This document shows positions 17,753-26,846 of a stretch of DNA of 64,000 nucleotides, one piece after another. The stretch covers positions 62,001 to 126,000 of the forward strand of contig NZ_RPEN01000152.1 in assembly GCF_003991405.1 (NCBI RefSeq), read 5' to 3'. The notes under the pieces were generated by a model. The model was not told the origin of the DNA, did no database searches, and saw nothing but the letters and a program-made list of their open reading frames with translations. The translations under genes and the position numbers were made by a program. The first letter of the stretch is position 1, and each line of letters begins with the position of its first letter. This stretch comes from Pseudorhodobacter sp. E13. Its GTDB lineage: Bacteria > Pseudomonadota > Alphaproteobacteria > Rhodobacterales > Rhodobacteraceae.

Positions 17753-18751
17753 TTAATGCGGCTGGCGGATGGGTTTTGCGGCGCGGGTCAGGCGGAAACG
17801 GGCGTCGGCGCCAATCTCCTCCACCTCGCGGAACAGGCTGGCCAGCGTGCGATCATAAGGCAGGTGCCGGTTGGCGACCAGCCAAAGCGTGCCATGCGGT
17901 GCCAAAAGCCGCGCCGCCGCGTGCAAAAAGGCCACGCCCAACGCCGGGTCCGGCGTGCGGCTGGTGTGAAACGGCGGGTTGCAGACAATGGCATCCGCCC
18001 CACGATCCAGCTTGAAGCTGGTGGCATCGGCCCAATGGAACTGGGCGCGCGGGTCGGTGATATTCTGGCGCGCACAGTCCAGCGCCGTGGCCTCGGCCTC
18101 GACCAGATGCAGCTCTTTCACGCCGGGGCGCGCAAGAATGGCTTGCGCCAGATAGCCCCAGCCCGCCCCCAGATCGACGATCCGCGCAGGCAATTTCTGC
18201 GGCAAGGCCGCCGCCAGAAGGGCAGAGCCCGCATCCGGCCCATCGGCAGAAAACACGCCGGGCCGGGTTTGAAATCCGCCCTCAACCTGTTGCGGGGCCG
18301 CGGCCCAATCGGCAAAGGATGCCGCATCCGCGCGAAAACTGAACAGCTTGCCATGCGCCTTGGACACTGGCTCTGACACCGGGACCCGCTTGCGCAAATC
18401 GCGCAGCATGCTGTCGATGCCATCGGTCTTTTGTCCGTCGATGATGATCAGGCCTTGCGGGGCGGCGGCCACCGCTTCGGCGATCAGGGCTTGCGCCTCG
18501 GCCTTGGCGCGGGGCACGCAGACCAGCACGGCGGCAAAGCGCTGGTCCTTGGGCCTTTGGGCAAACACCGCATAGCCGCGCGCAACGATGGCATCGTAAT
18601 CGGGGCGGAACCCCTGCACGATGGTCAGCCGCGCCTTGGGCAGCATGGCAAGGCTGTCATCGCCGCGCGGACGCATCACCAGAATATCGCCGTTTTCGGG
18701 CAGGGTCAGCGCCCCATCCCGCAGGGCAAAGGAAAGTCGATCTGAGCGCAT
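17753..18751 (-). CDS. class I SAM-dependent methyltransferase, RsmC/RlmG-like
   Basis: A 332-residue protein beginning MRSDRLSFALRDG. It has two halves: a degenerate N-terminal methyltransferase-like domain and an active C-terminal domain. The latter carries the SAM site IVDLGAGWGYLAQAIL (about 200-215), an acidic LHLVEAEATALDCAR loop, and the N-P-P-F-H catalytic motif that marks N2-guanine RNA methyltransferases such as RsmC. The predicted substrate is a guanine in 16S or 23S rRNA; which one cannot be settled by eye. The start at 18751 is chosen over 18793 because the extra residues are low-complexity. Confidence 0.82.
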   Translation of the reverse strand: MRSDRLSFALRDGALTLPENGDILVMRPRGDDSLAMLPKARLTIVQGFRPDYDAIVARGYAVFAQRPKDQRFAAVLVCVPRAKAEAQALIAEAVAAAPQGLIIIDGQKTDGIDSMLRDLRKRVPVSEPVSKAHGKLFSFRADAASFADWAAAPQQVEGGFQTRPGVFSADGPDAGSALLAAALPQKLPARIVDLGAGWGYLAQAILARPGVKELHLVEAEATALDCARQNITDPRAQFHWADATSFKLDRGADAIVCNPPFHTSRTPDPALGVAFLHAAARLLAPHGTLWLVANRHLPYDRTLASLFREVEEIGADARFRLTRAAKPIRQPH

Positions 18752-18823
18752 GGGCAGCCGAACGTGCGGCCAAGGTCCTTTTGTTGGAGGCATGCCCTGT
18801 CAGGGGCCTTCGGGCATGAAGCC

Positions 18824-19144
18824 CTACTCTTTTTCCATGGTGCATTGCAACGGATGCTGATGGCGGCGCGAAAAATCCATCACCTGCGTGACTTTGGTTT
18901 CCGCCACTTCAAAGGAAAACACACCCACAACCGCCAGCCCTTTTTTATGCACCGTCAGCATGATTTCAAAGGCTTGCGCGTGGTTCAGGCCGAAAAACCG
19001 CTCCAGTATATGTACGACGAATTCCATCGGCGTGTAATCATCGTTCAACAGCATCACCTTATACATCGGTGGCCGTTGCGTGCGGGTTTTGGTTTTTGTC
19101 AGCAGCGAGGCATCGCCGTCGGTTCCATCCGGCTTTTCCGACAT
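18824..19144 (-). CDS. clpS: ATP-dependent Clp protease adaptor ClpS
   Basis: A 106-residue cytoplasmic adaptor that delivers N-degron substrates to ClpAP. The substrate pocket segment [16 protein letters not shown] is present, and the hydrophobic helix and [20 protein letters not shown] loop match ClpS. The C-terminus is NQHPLQC-like ([13 protein letters not shown]). The chosen start (MSEKPDG) gives the usual length; an ATG at 19204 would add 20 residues and cannot be excluded because neither has a strong ribosome site. clpA is not adjacent in this window. Confidence 0.93.
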   Translation of the reverse strand: MSEKPDGTDGDASLLTKTKTRTQRPPMYKVMLLNDDYTPMEFVVHILERFFGLNHAQAFEIMLTVHKKGLAVVGVFSFEVAETKVTQVMDFSRRHQHPLQCTMEKE

Positions 19145-19315
19145 CTGGAAAGGGGTATGGGACAAGGGAAGGCTCCGTCTGACAAAGGGATTCGGGTTTT
19201 GCATGCTTTATGCGTAATATAGCGTTTTTTGCGCGCAGGCAAAGGGGGCGGGGGGATTGCTTGAACTTGGCGCGGCCTTGGGCAATTCTGCCGGCATCAG
19301 GCAAGGGGAATGGGT

Positions 19316-20044
19316 ATGGGCAAACGCGCGGTTTCAACGGTTGGTTTTGATGCCGATGATACGCTGTGGCAAAATGAATCCTTCTTTCGGCTGACGCAGG
19401 ATCATTTCACCGCCCTTCTGGCCGATTATGCCGAGGCTGACCATCTGGCCGAACGCCTGCTGGCCGCCGAGCGGCGCAACCTTGGGCATTACGGCTTTGG
19501 CGTCAAAGGTTTTGTGCTGTCGATGATCGAAACCGCGATCGAGGTGACGACAGGCAAGGTGCCCGCCAGCGTGATTGCCGAGATCATGGCCGCAGGCCGC
19601 GATATGCTGGCCCATCCGATTGAATTGCTGCCCCATGCCCAAGAGGCGGTGGAGGCCGCCGCGCAGGATCATCAGGTCTTGCTGATCACCAAAGGCGATC
19701 TGCTGGATCAGGAACGCAAACTGGCGCAATCGGGTTTGGGTGATCTGTTTCACGGCGTTGAAATCGTGTCGGACAAGACGCCAGAGGCCTATCTGCGGAT
19801 TTTCGCACGCCATGGCAGCCGCGCAGAGGCCGCGTTGATGGTTGGCAACTCGTTGAAATCCGATGTTTTACCCGTGATTGCGGCGGGGGGGCATGGGGTG
19901 CATGTGCCACATGGCCTGACCTGGGCGCTGGAACATGCCGAACCGCCAAGCGCGCATCCGCGTTTTCATGCCTTGCCCGATCTGGGCGCTTTGCAAGCTT
20001 TGTTGGAGGCGTTGCAAAACGGCACTACCCCACAGACCCCATAG
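19316..20044 (+). CDS. HAD family hydrolase
   Basis: A 242-residue haloacid-dehalogenase-type phosphatase. Motif I is FDADDTLW (Asp12 nucleophile, Asp14 acid/base), motif II ends LLITKGD, motif III is the Lys in SDKTPEAY, and motif IV is MVGNSLKSDVLP. A helical cap (about residues 20-100) lies between motifs I and II, as in the DUF/YjjG-like class. AAGGGGA lies seven bases upstream of the chosen ATG; an in-frame ATG two codons earlier is too close to it. The substrate is unknown. It is read divergently from clpS. Confidence 0.83.
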   Translation: MGKRAVSTVGFDADDTLWQNESFFRLTQDHFTALLADYAEADHLAERLLAAERRNLGHYGFGVKGFVLSMIETAIEVTTGKVPASVIAEIMAAGRDMLAHPIELLPHAQEAVEAAAQDHQVLLITKGDLLDQERKLAQSGLGDLFHGVEIVSDKTPEAYLRIFARHGSRAEAALMVGNSLKSDVLPVIAAGGHGVHVPHGLTWALEHAEPPSAHPRFHALPDLGALQALLEALQNGTTPQTP

Positions 20045-20054
20045 CTAGGGGGTA

Positions 20055-20095
20055 GGGGGGATTTGCCCCCCAGATATGGCGGGTTCCTGCCATAT
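20055..20095. terminator. two adjacent hairpins after the HAD gene
   Basis: A GGGGGG-ATTTG-CCCCCC hairpin (20055-20071) is followed immediately by ATATGGC...GCCATAT (20074-20095). No T-run follows either stem, so they may act as a processing or attenuation structure ahead of the carboxypeptidase gene rather than a classical terminator. Confidence 0.35.
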
Positions 20096-20204
20096 GTGAA
20101 GAACAAGCCGAAAGCCTTTGAAAATTTGGGGTTTTCTGGTTTGGAATGCCGTGCTACGTTTTTTGGTAAGCAGACGAAGCCCCACAAAAAAAATCAGGGG
20201 CGTA

Positions 20205-21827
20205 ATGAGGCAGGAACAAGGGACCAGCGACGTGGCATCGCTTCAAGGGCTTTTCGCCCGCATCTTTCTATTGCTCGCATTCGCGACATTGATTGCAACC
20301 GCTTCGGTCCGGGGCGGTTTTGCTGCACCTTATGCGGCCATCGTGATGGATGCGCGCAGTGGCGAAACCCTGTATGAATCCAACGCCGATGCGCGCTTGC
20401 ATCCGGCCTCGCTGACCAAAATGTTGACGCTTTACATCGCCTTCGACGCCATCCGGCGCGGAGAGGTGTCGCTGGATACCATGGTCACCGTTTCCAAGAA
20501 CGCTGCCTCTAAGCCGCCGTCGCGTCTGGGGCTGAAGGCCGGGCAGCGGATTGCCCTGCGCTATCTGATCCGCGCGGCAGCGGTGAAATCGGCCAATGAT
20601 GCGGCTTCGGCCATCGGCGACCATCTGGGCGGTAACGAGGCCCGCTGGGCGGCGCGGATGAACCAGACGGCCAAGGCGATTGGCATGCGCAATTCGACCT
20701 TCAAGAACGCCAATGGCCTGACAGCGCCGGGCCATCTGTCCACTGCCCGCGATATGAACACGCTGGGGCGGCGGCTGTTTTATGATTTCCCGGAATATTA
20801 CAATATCTTCTCGCGGCGCGAAACCGATGCCGGGATGAGCAAGGTGCGCAACACCAATTCCCGCTTTCTGGACGCCTATAAAGGCGCGGATGGCATCAAG
20901 ACCGGCTATACCTCGGCGGCGGGCTTCAACCTGACGGCTTCGGCGGAACGGGGCAACAAGCGCATTATTGCCACCGTGTTCGGGGGCAAATCGACCGCGC
21001 ATCGCAACGCCAAAATGGCCGAGCTGATGGATCTGGGCTTTGGCAGTGCCAAGAACAACGTCGCCGTGCGCAAACCTTCGCCCGCCGATTTGCCGGGGGC
21101 CGATCTGGAAGTGTCGGATGCCGGGACCGATGGCACCCAAGGCAATGGTGATGGCCGCAGCGCGGGCAAGACCATCCGCTTGGTGACCTCGCTGAAAACC
21201 TCGCCCCGGCCAAAGTCGCGCCCTGTCAGCGCGGAAAAGGTAGAGGCGACGGCCGTGGCGGTGCTGGCGATGCAGGATGACATTGCAGGCGCCTTGGCCG
21301 TGGCAACCGGCGCGGTTGACGCCGCCGTGCCGAAAGAAGAGATTGCCGCCGCCGTGCAAGCCGCACGGCCCGCGCCCAAGCCTGCCGCACCCGAACCGGT
21401 GGAAATTGCCGCCGCAGTGCAGCCCGTTGCCGCCCCCGTTGCGGCCCCAGCCCCTGCGCCGGAAACGCTGGAAGTGGCCAGCGTGGCACCGCGCAAGCGC
21501 CCGGCCAAGCTGCTGACCAATACGTCTGACCCGGTCGCGCTGTCCGCCCCGGCAGAGCCGCAAGTGGTGGTGACGCGGGTTGCCACCTCTGGTGGGCGGC
21601 ATTGGGGTGTGAACCTTGGCCGCTTCTCCTCTCGGTCCACGGCAGAGCGGGTGTTGATGAAAACCGCGCTTGCCGAAAGCACCACGCTGCGGGACGGTTT
21701 GCGCAAAGTGGTAGAGCGGAAAGGCGGATATGACGCCAATTTCATGGGGTTAAGCCGCGATCAGGCTGATCTGGCCTGCCGCCGCCTGCAAGCCCGCGCG
21801 GTGCAATGCTTTACCATCGGGCCGTGA
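20205..21827 (+). CDS. D-alanyl-D-alanine carboxypeptidase with SPOR domain
   Basis: A 540-residue periplasmic enzyme of the PBP5/DacA (S11) family that trims the terminal D-Ala of peptidoglycan stem peptides. The active-site motifs are S69-L-T-K72, S129-A-N131 and K232-T-G234. A signal peptide or anchor spans residues about 15-40 (IFLLLAFATLIATASV). A long Ala/Pro-rich linker (about 310-450) leads to a C-terminal SPOR domain (HWGVNLGRFSSRSTAERVL to the end), which binds denuded septal glycan. This places the enzyme at the division site. AGGGG lies upstream of the ATG at 20205, supporting this start over 20118. Confidence 0.9.
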   Translation: MRQEQGTSDVASLQGLFARIFLLLAFATLIATASVRGGFAAPYAAIVMDARSGETLYESNADARLHPASLTKMLTLYIAFDAIRRGEVSLDTMVTVSKNAASKPPSRLGLKAGQRIALRYLIRAAAVKSANDAASAIGDHLGGNEARWAARMNQTAKAIGMRNSTFKNANGLTAPGHLSTARDMNTLGRRLFYDFPEYYNIFSRRETDAGMSKVRNTNSRFLDAYKGADGIKTGYTSAAGFNLTASAERGNKRIIATVFGGKSTAHRNAKMAELMDLGFGSAKNNVAVRKPSPADLPGADLEVSDAGTDGTQGNGDGRSAGKTIRLVTSLKTSPRPKSRPVSAEKVEATAVAVLAMQDDIAGALAVATGAVDAAVPKEEIAAAVQAARPAPKPAAPEPVEIAAAVQPVAAPVAAPAPAPETLEVASVAPRKRPAKLLTNTSDPVALSAPAEPQVVVTRVATSGGRHWGVNLGRFSSRSTAERVLMKTALAESTTLRDGLRKVVERKGGYDANFMGLSRDQADLACRRLQARAVQCFTIGP

Positions 21828-21850
21828 GCGCGGACCCGCCCGCCTAATCC

Positions 21851-22423
21851 CTAAGCCCGCCCCGCCGCAGAGGAAAGCGCCATCGGCTCTACGCCCAGAT
21901 GCCGCAGGGCCGATGCCCATTTCGTGCTGTCCTCGGTGGAAAAGACCAGATCATTGGGCGCATCGGTGGTCAGCCAGTCATTGCGCAGAATCTCGGATTC
22001 AAGCTGCCCCGGCCCCCAGCCCGCATAACCCAGCGCCAGCAGTGCGGCCTTTGGCCCTTCGCCCCGGCCCAAGGCGCGCAGCACATCCTGCGTTGCGGTC
22101 ATGCCAAACAGCCCGCCGATTTCCATCGTGCCGCCGGTGATGCTGTAATCGGGCGAATGCAGCACAAAGCCGCGCCCGCGTTCCACCGGCCCGCCGAAAT
22201 GCACCGAAATTCCGCGCCCTTCGGGCGTATGGGGAATGCCAAGCTGTTCCAGCAGATGCGCAAAGGTCAGGTCGGCCACGGGTTTGTTGATGATCAAGCC
22301 CATCGCGCCATCCTCGGAATGGGCGCAGATCAGGATGACAGAGGATTCAAAACGCGGATCGGCCATGCCGGGCATGGCGATCAGCAGTTTTCCGGTAAGG
22401 TTCATCTCGGTTGGCTGTTCCAT
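21851..22423 (-). CDS. YqgE/AlgH family protein
   Basis: A 190-residue protein of the YqgE/AlgH (UPF0301) family. Its signatures are LTGKLLIAMPGMADPRFESS at the start, GAMGLIINKPV around residue 45, FGGPVERGRGFVLHS around 80, and GYAGWGPGQLESEI near 135. The family function is unsettled; AlgH was linked to alginate regulation in Pseudomonas. An internal ATG at 22405 (MNLTGKLL) could equally be the start. It is divergent from the DsbD-like gene, with a 168-bp spacer. Confidence 0.87.
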   Translation of the reverse strand: MEQPTEMNLTGKLLIAMPGMADPRFESSVILICAHSEDGAMGLIINKPVADLTFAHLLEQLGIPHTPEGRGISVHFGGPVERGRGFVLHSPDYSITGGTMEIGGLFGMTATQDVLRALGRGEGPKAALLALGYAGWGPGQLESEILRNDWLTTDAPNDLVFSTEDSTKWASALRHLGVEPMALSSAAGRA

Positions 22424-22591
22424 AGCTATAACATGGGGCGGGTTTGGGGTTTGCTCAAGCCCTGATCTGCGATTTACGGGGGCGATGCGCCAAAGCTGGC
22501 TTAGGCACCTGACCGGACGGAAACGCTGTGTAACAACACTCTCGCCGCAATGTGATTGTGCAGAGGCCGCCAGAACGCTTATCTGAGGGGC

Positions 22592-23401
22592 ATGAAACAG
22601 ATGAAACCGATCCTTGCCGCCCTTGCCCTGACCAGCAGCCTTGCCGCAGGCGCCCCCGCCACGGCCCAGCCTGATGTGTTTCGCGCCACCCTGCGCGATG
22701 GTTGGCAGATGCAGAACGGCAACCAGATGGTCGCCTTTCACCTGACGCTGGTGGATGGCTGGAAAACCTATTGGCGCGCGCCGGGTGACAGCGGCATCCC
22801 GCCCAGTTTTGATTGGGCCGGGTCCACCAATGTCGCCGCCGTGCGCTTCCACTGGCCGCGCCCCAAGGTGATGACCGTGGGCGGCCTGCAAACCATCGGC
22901 TACAGCCACGAACTGGTGCTGCCCGTTGAGATTATTCCAAAAGACCGCAGCCAGCCCGTTGCCCTGAAAGCGGCGGTTGATCTTGGCGTGTGTTCCGATA
23001 TTTGCGTGCCCGCCAGCTTTCAGGTCACGGCTGATCTGCCGCGCCCCGGTGCCTCGGATGAAACCATCCAGCGCGCATTGCGGCAGCGCCCCTCAACGGG
23101 GAAAGAGGCTGGCGTGACGAAGGCGACCTGCGAAATCACCCCGCAAAAGGATGGCCTGCGGCTGAAAGCCGTGTTGCGCCTGCCTTCCACCGGTGGGGCA
23201 GAGGTGGTGGTGGTGGAACCCGGCATCAATGGCGTCTGGGTGTCTGAGGCGGATGTGTCGCGCAATGGCAAGGATTTGCTGGCCGAGGTGGATCTGGTGG
23301 CACCGGGCGGCGGGGTGTTCGCGCTGCAACGCGATGCGATCACGCTGACGGTTCTGGGCAAACACCGCGCGGTGGAAATTCAGGGCTGTGCATCGCCCTA
23401 A
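22592..23401 (+). CDS. secreted DsbD N-terminal-like (thiol-disulfide interchange) protein
   Basis: A 269-residue exported protein with a signal peptide (MKQMKPILAALALTSSLAAGAPATA). The rest matches the periplasmic DsbD-alpha/ScsB-type domain: GWKTYWRAPGDSGIPPSFDW, then GYSHELVLPVEI, and the redox-type GVCSDICVPASFQV with a Cys-x3-Cys pair. There is no transmembrane electron-transfer domain and no thioredoxin domain, and no such gene is adjacent. GAGGGG five bases before the ATG supports the start. The role in periplasmic disulphide exchange or cytochrome maturation is inferred from the domain alone. Confidence 0.78.
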   Translation: MKQMKPILAALALTSSLAAGAPATAQPDVFRATLRDGWQMQNGNQMVAFHLTLVDGWKTYWRAPGDSGIPPSFDWAGSTNVAAVRFHWPRPKVMTVGGLQTIGYSHELVLPVEIIPKDRSQPVALKAAVDLGVCSDICVPASFQVTADLPRPGASDETIQRALRQRPSTGKEAGVTKATCEITPQKDGLRLKAVLRLPSTGGAEVVVVEPGINGVWVSEADVSRNGKDLLAEVDLVAPGGGVFALQRDAITLTVLGKHRAVEIQGCASP

Positions 23402-23427
23402 GGGCGTTTGGCAACGACTAGCAGCGC

Positions 23428-23760
23428 TTAGCCGTTGGTGTTGTGCATCCGCTCGATATAGGCGCGCATTTCTTCGGCTTCATGGCGGGCATCGCGCAGC
23501 CCTTCCATTGCCGCGCGCAATTCCGCTTCGGTCTGGCTGATCTGGTTGGTCAGCTCTGCCTCGCGCTGTTCCAGATAAAGGATCGCCTGATCGCGCATCT
23601 CCTCGGCCTCGTGCAGCGACCGGGCAAGGTTATCCACCTCATTCACATCGCCCCCCGCTACGCGGGTAAAGCGATGCAGCAGCCAATGGGTGAACCACCC
23701 CAGCATGAAAGCCACGAACAGGATGATGGTGGTGGCGATGATGAATTCTGTGCGGTTCAT
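23428..23760 (-). CDS. single-pass membrane protein with coiled coil
   Basis: A 110-residue protein. MNRTEF is followed by one strongly hydrophobic helix (about 7-27), with an aromatic/His-rich WFTHWLLHRF end. A long charged coiled coil then runs almost to the C-terminus (LARSLHEAEEMRDQAILYLE onward), ending in HNTNG. The start at 23760 is used because the upstream residues do not fit. It lies 52 bp downstream of the OmpA-type gene on the same strand, so it may be in one transcript. The function is unknown; a scaffold or envelope-organising role would fit but is not shown. Confidence 0.65.
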   Translation of the reverse strand: MNRTEFIIATTIILFVAFMLGWFTHWLLHRFTRVAGGDVNEVDNLARSLHEAEEMRDQAILYLEQREAELTNQISQTEAELRAAMEGLRDARHEAEEMRAYIERMHNTNG

Positions 23761-23811
23761 ATTCGGGCTTTTATCTTTTGAAACGGGCGGGAACAAGCAA
23801 ACATTACGGGC

Positions 23812-25803
23812 TTAGGGCTTTGCCCTTGGGCGGCGCCATTTTTCGTCGGTGGGTTCGAACACAAAGGTTTCGTCATCGCCGCCACCTGCTGCCGGGGCTT
23901 CGGTGGCTGCGGCATTTGCGGGCGCTTCGCTGCCCGCCTGCTGTTCGGCCAAAGCCGCCTCTGCCAGATCAACCGGGGACGGGGGGGCCACGGGTTCAGG
24001 CTCGCTCAGCAGTTCAAATTCAATCCGGCGATTGGCTTCGCGGCCTTCTTCGGTGCCGTTATCGGCAATCGGGTTGTCCTCGCCATAGCCTTTGGCGGTG
24101 AAATTGGTGACGGGTGCCTGACGGCCTTGCAAGGCGGTCAGCACCGCTTCGGCACGGGCCTGGCTCAGCGCGCGGTTGCCCCCTTCAGAGCCTTGGCTAT
24201 CGGTGAACCCCGCGATTTCCATTTCCAGCGGCGGGCAATTGGCCAGAACTTCGGCCAGCGAGTCGATGATCTTGGCGGCGGTGGCGTCAATCTCGGCAGA
24301 GCCGGGCGCGAAGGTGATCTTGCTGCGCTTCATCACCGCGTTCAGATCGGCGGCACATTCCTGCGGCGTGGGCAGGGCGGCCAGCGGGTCAAACTTTTCA
24401 TCATAGGTGACATTGATGCGGAAGGTTTTGCCCTGGCCCAGCTTGTCCGACAAAATCTGCGAAATGCGGGCGCGGCCATCGGGTTTGCCCGTCACCCCGG
24501 CCACCTCTACCGTATCCGCACGCACCAAAAGCGTGCCGTGATGCAAAAGCGCCAAGGATTCAAGCCCGGCCAGAACCCGCACGGGCCAGCCATCAGGCAG
24601 GTCTTCGTCCAGACGGGTCGCGATATAAACCCGGTCCGCGCCGAATTGCGATTTGGCAAAGCTGTCCGCCGCCGCGCGCAGCACCTCATCCGACAAACGC
24701 CCGCGCATCTGCACCTTGCCATCCTCGCTGAGGCTGGCGGTGAATTCCGACGGGCCGGACTGGCTGGCCGTGGGTTTCGGCGGCAAGGTGGCTTTCAGCG
24801 AAAAGACGGGCGGCAACTGCGACTGCAATTCGCCCACCACCCGGTCAAAATCGGATTGCGAGGTTTCCATGGAGCCGAGCAAGGTCACATCGGCATCCGA
24901 AAAGGTGATGGTGCCGCCGCCAAGGGTTTCAATCGCCTTGATCCCGGCTTCGGCGGCTTCGGCCCAACGCGGGGTCGGCACACCAAGGCCGATTTCACAC
25001 ACCGTTTTGTTGGCAACCCCTGCCGCAACCCCGGCGGAAAGGATACGGTTGCGCGCCCGTTCGGTATCGGCAGAGCAGGCATCAAACCGCGCGCCGTTTT
25101 CATCCTTAACAAAGCGCAGGGTAAAGGGCGTCAGCACCGGGCGCGGGGCCGAGATATTCATCCGCACATTCAAGCTTTCAGGGGCAAGCCGCGCCAATTC
25201 GCTTTCCAGCTTGCGCTTTTCATCCGTGCTGGAGGAAATCGCAGTAATCTCCACCAGATCCGCCGCGATAGAGATTTTGGACCGGGGCAGCAGGCGCAGC
25301 GCCGCAAGCCCGAATTCCAGTGCTGCGTCCCAACCTTCGGGGGCAGCGTAATCGGCGCTTTCCAGCATGTCCGAGACTGCGCCGGTTGTCAGGCTGGCCA
25401 CGCTTTCGGTCAGCGTGGAGTCCACCTCTTTGCCCGGCACAAGGCCGATCAATGAAATGCCATCATCATTGCGCAGCACCTCAACCGAAAAGCGCGGCGC
25501 CTCGATCGCGCGCATCGCGGTCACTTCCAACTGGTCGCGCACGCGGCTGGATTGCACCACCGTGCCCGCCATATTCACCACGCGAAACCGCGCCGCCTCA
25601 TTCGGGGCGGTGCCGATCAGCCGCACTTGCAGGCCATTCGCCTCGACCGTGGCCCAAGTGATCCCTGCACTGAGCAATTGCGAGGTGACGGCCGCAGCCG
25701 AGCGCTTTTCAATCGCGACGGCAGACCACCACGCGCCAAGCGAAGCCAGAAAGGCCGCGACAAGCACGGCAGCGGCGGTAAGGACTGTTTTTCGAAGGTG
25801 CAT
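23812..25803 (-). CDS. OmpA-family protein with BON-like repeats
   Basis: A 663-residue envelope protein. An N-terminal signal anchor (about 5-30) begins MHLRKTVLTAAAVLVAAFLASL. The middle contains several about 80-residue alpha/beta units such as GLQVRLIGTAPNEAARFRV and ADVTLLGSMETSQSDFDRVV, which resemble BON domains. The C-terminal OmpA domain (about 500-625) has FAPGSAEID, GFTDSQGSEGGN and the peptidoglycan-binding NRALSQARAEAV motif, so it should bind the cell wall. A Pro/Ala-rich tail ends in RRPRAKP. It likely links the inner membrane to peptidoglycan. It may be co-transcribed with the ubiA gene, whose stop is 57 bases upstream. Confidence 0.85.
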   Translation of the reverse strand: MHLRKTVLTAAAVLVAAFLASLGAWWSAVAIEKRSAAAVTSQLLSAGITWATVEANGLQVRLIGTAPNEAARFRVVNMAGTVVQSSRVRDQLEVTAMRAIEAPRFSVEVLRNDDGISLIGLVPGKEVDSTLTESVASLTTGAVSDMLESADYAAPEGWDAALEFGLAALRLLPRSKISIAADLVEITAISSSTDEKRKLESELARLAPESLNVRMNISAPRPVLTPFTLRFVKDENGARFDACSADTERARNRILSAGVAAGVANKTVCEIGLGVPTPRWAEAAEAGIKAIETLGGGTITFSDADVTLLGSMETSQSDFDRVVGELQSQLPPVFSLKATLPPKPTASQSGPSEFTASLSEDGKVQMRGRLSDEVLRAAADSFAKSQFGADRVYIATRLDEDLPDGWPVRVLAGLESLALLHHGTLLVRADTVEVAGVTGKPDGRARISQILSDKLGQGKTFRINVTYDEKFDPLAALPTPQECAADLNAVMKRSKITFAPGSAEIDATAAKIIDSLAEVLANCPPLEMEIAGFTDSQGSEGGNRALSQARAEAVLTALQGRQAPVTNFTAKGYGEDNPIADNGTEEGREANRRIEFELLSEPEPVAPPSPVDLAEAALAEQQAGSEAPANAAATEAPAAGGGDDETFVFEPTDEKWRRPRAKP

Positions 25804-25860
25804 TCGACCACTTTTCGCAACGACTTCCTGTTCCTTATGCCCTTGGGCGCAAAGGATCAA

Positions 25861-26835
25861 TCAGAGCAATGCCGAACCGGCAAGAAACAGCGCAGGAATC
25901 AGCCCCGCATTGCGGTTGGACCGGAACAAGGTCAGGCATTTTTCCGGGTCGGTGGTATCAAGCTGGGTCAATTGCCATGCCATATGCCAGCCAAAGCCCC
26001 AGATGCCGACCAGCGCCAGCAACAGTTTCGGCAGGCTTGGCCCCATCGGCAGCAAGGCCAGCAGCGTTGCCGCTGTCATCAGCAAGACGGTGGCCACCAT
26101 GAACCCGCGCAACCAGAACAGCGAATGTTCATCGCCAAACAGCCGCGCGGTGGATTTTACCCCGATCAGCGCGTCATCTTCCTTGTCCTGATGTGCATAG
26201 ATCGTGTCGTAAAACAGCGTCCAGGCGATGCCCGACAGCCATAGCACCACCGCAGCCGCAGCCAGACTGCCGGAATGCGCCGTCCATGCCACCAACGCGC
26301 CCCAGTTGAAAGCAAGGCCCAGAAACACCTGCGGCCACCATGTAAAGCGTTTGGCAAAGGGGTAAACGACCACCAGCACCAGTGACGCTATCCCCAGACC
26401 GATGGTCGCCGGGTTATAGCTGAACAGAATCACCGCAGCCAGCGCGGCTTGCACGCCCATCCACAGCACCGCCTGCCTGACCGTCACCTGACCCGAGGGA
26501 ATCGGGCGGCTTTTGGTGCGGGCGACAGCGGCATCAAACTCGCGGTCGGTGATGTCATTCCAGGTGCAGCCCGCACCGCGCATCAGGAAGGCCCCAATGG
26601 CGCAGCCCCCGGCGATCCACGCATCCCAAGCCTTATAGCCCAACGGATCCGCCGCCACAGCCAGCGCCAGCCCCCAGAAACAGGGGATCAGCAGCAACCA
26701 AGTGCCAATCGGCCTGTCGGCCCTGCTTAGCCGCAGAAAGGGCCGTGCGGGGGCAGGGGCAAACCGGTCAACCCAATTGCCCGCAGGCGCGTCGGCCACG
26801 CGCGTTGGCTCTGGCATTTGGCCGGATGCGGTCAT
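25861..26835 (-). CDS. ubiA: 4-hydroxybenzoate octaprenyltransferase
   Basis: An integral membrane prenyltransferase of 324 residues that joins 4-hydroxybenzoate to the polyprenyl diphosphate in ubiquinone synthesis. The two Asp-rich motifs for Mg-diphosphate are visible: NDITDREFD (about 93-101) and YDTIYAHQDKEDD (about 209-221). About eight hydrophobic helices and a PIGTWLLLIPCFWG opening are typical of UbiA. An in-frame ATG six codons downstream is an alternative start. The gene is divergent from rsmE with an 11-bp gap between start codons, so the promoters must overlap. Confidence 0.93.
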   Translation of the reverse strand: MTASGQMPEPTRVADAPAGNWVDRFAPAPARPFLRLSRADRPIGTWLLLIPCFWGLALAVAADPLGYKAWDAWIAGGCAIGAFLMRGAGCTWNDITDREFDAAVARTKSRPIPSGQVTVRQAVLWMGVQAALAAVILFSYNPATIGLGIASLVLVVVYPFAKRFTWWPQVFLGLAFNWGALVAWTAHSGSLAAAAVVLWLSGIAWTLFYDTIYAHQDKEDDALIGVKSTARLFGDEHSLFWLRGFMVATVLLMTAATLLALLPMGPSLPKLLLALVGIWGFGWHMAWQLTQLDTTDPEKCLTLFRSNRNAGLIPALFLAGSALL

Positions 26836-26846
26836 AAGTTGCCCTC

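Noticed and set aside
24127-25455. Long plus-strand frame opposite the OmpA-type gene
   Set aside because: It is an antisense frame of a high-GC gene; the minus strand has signal anchor and OmpA motifs.
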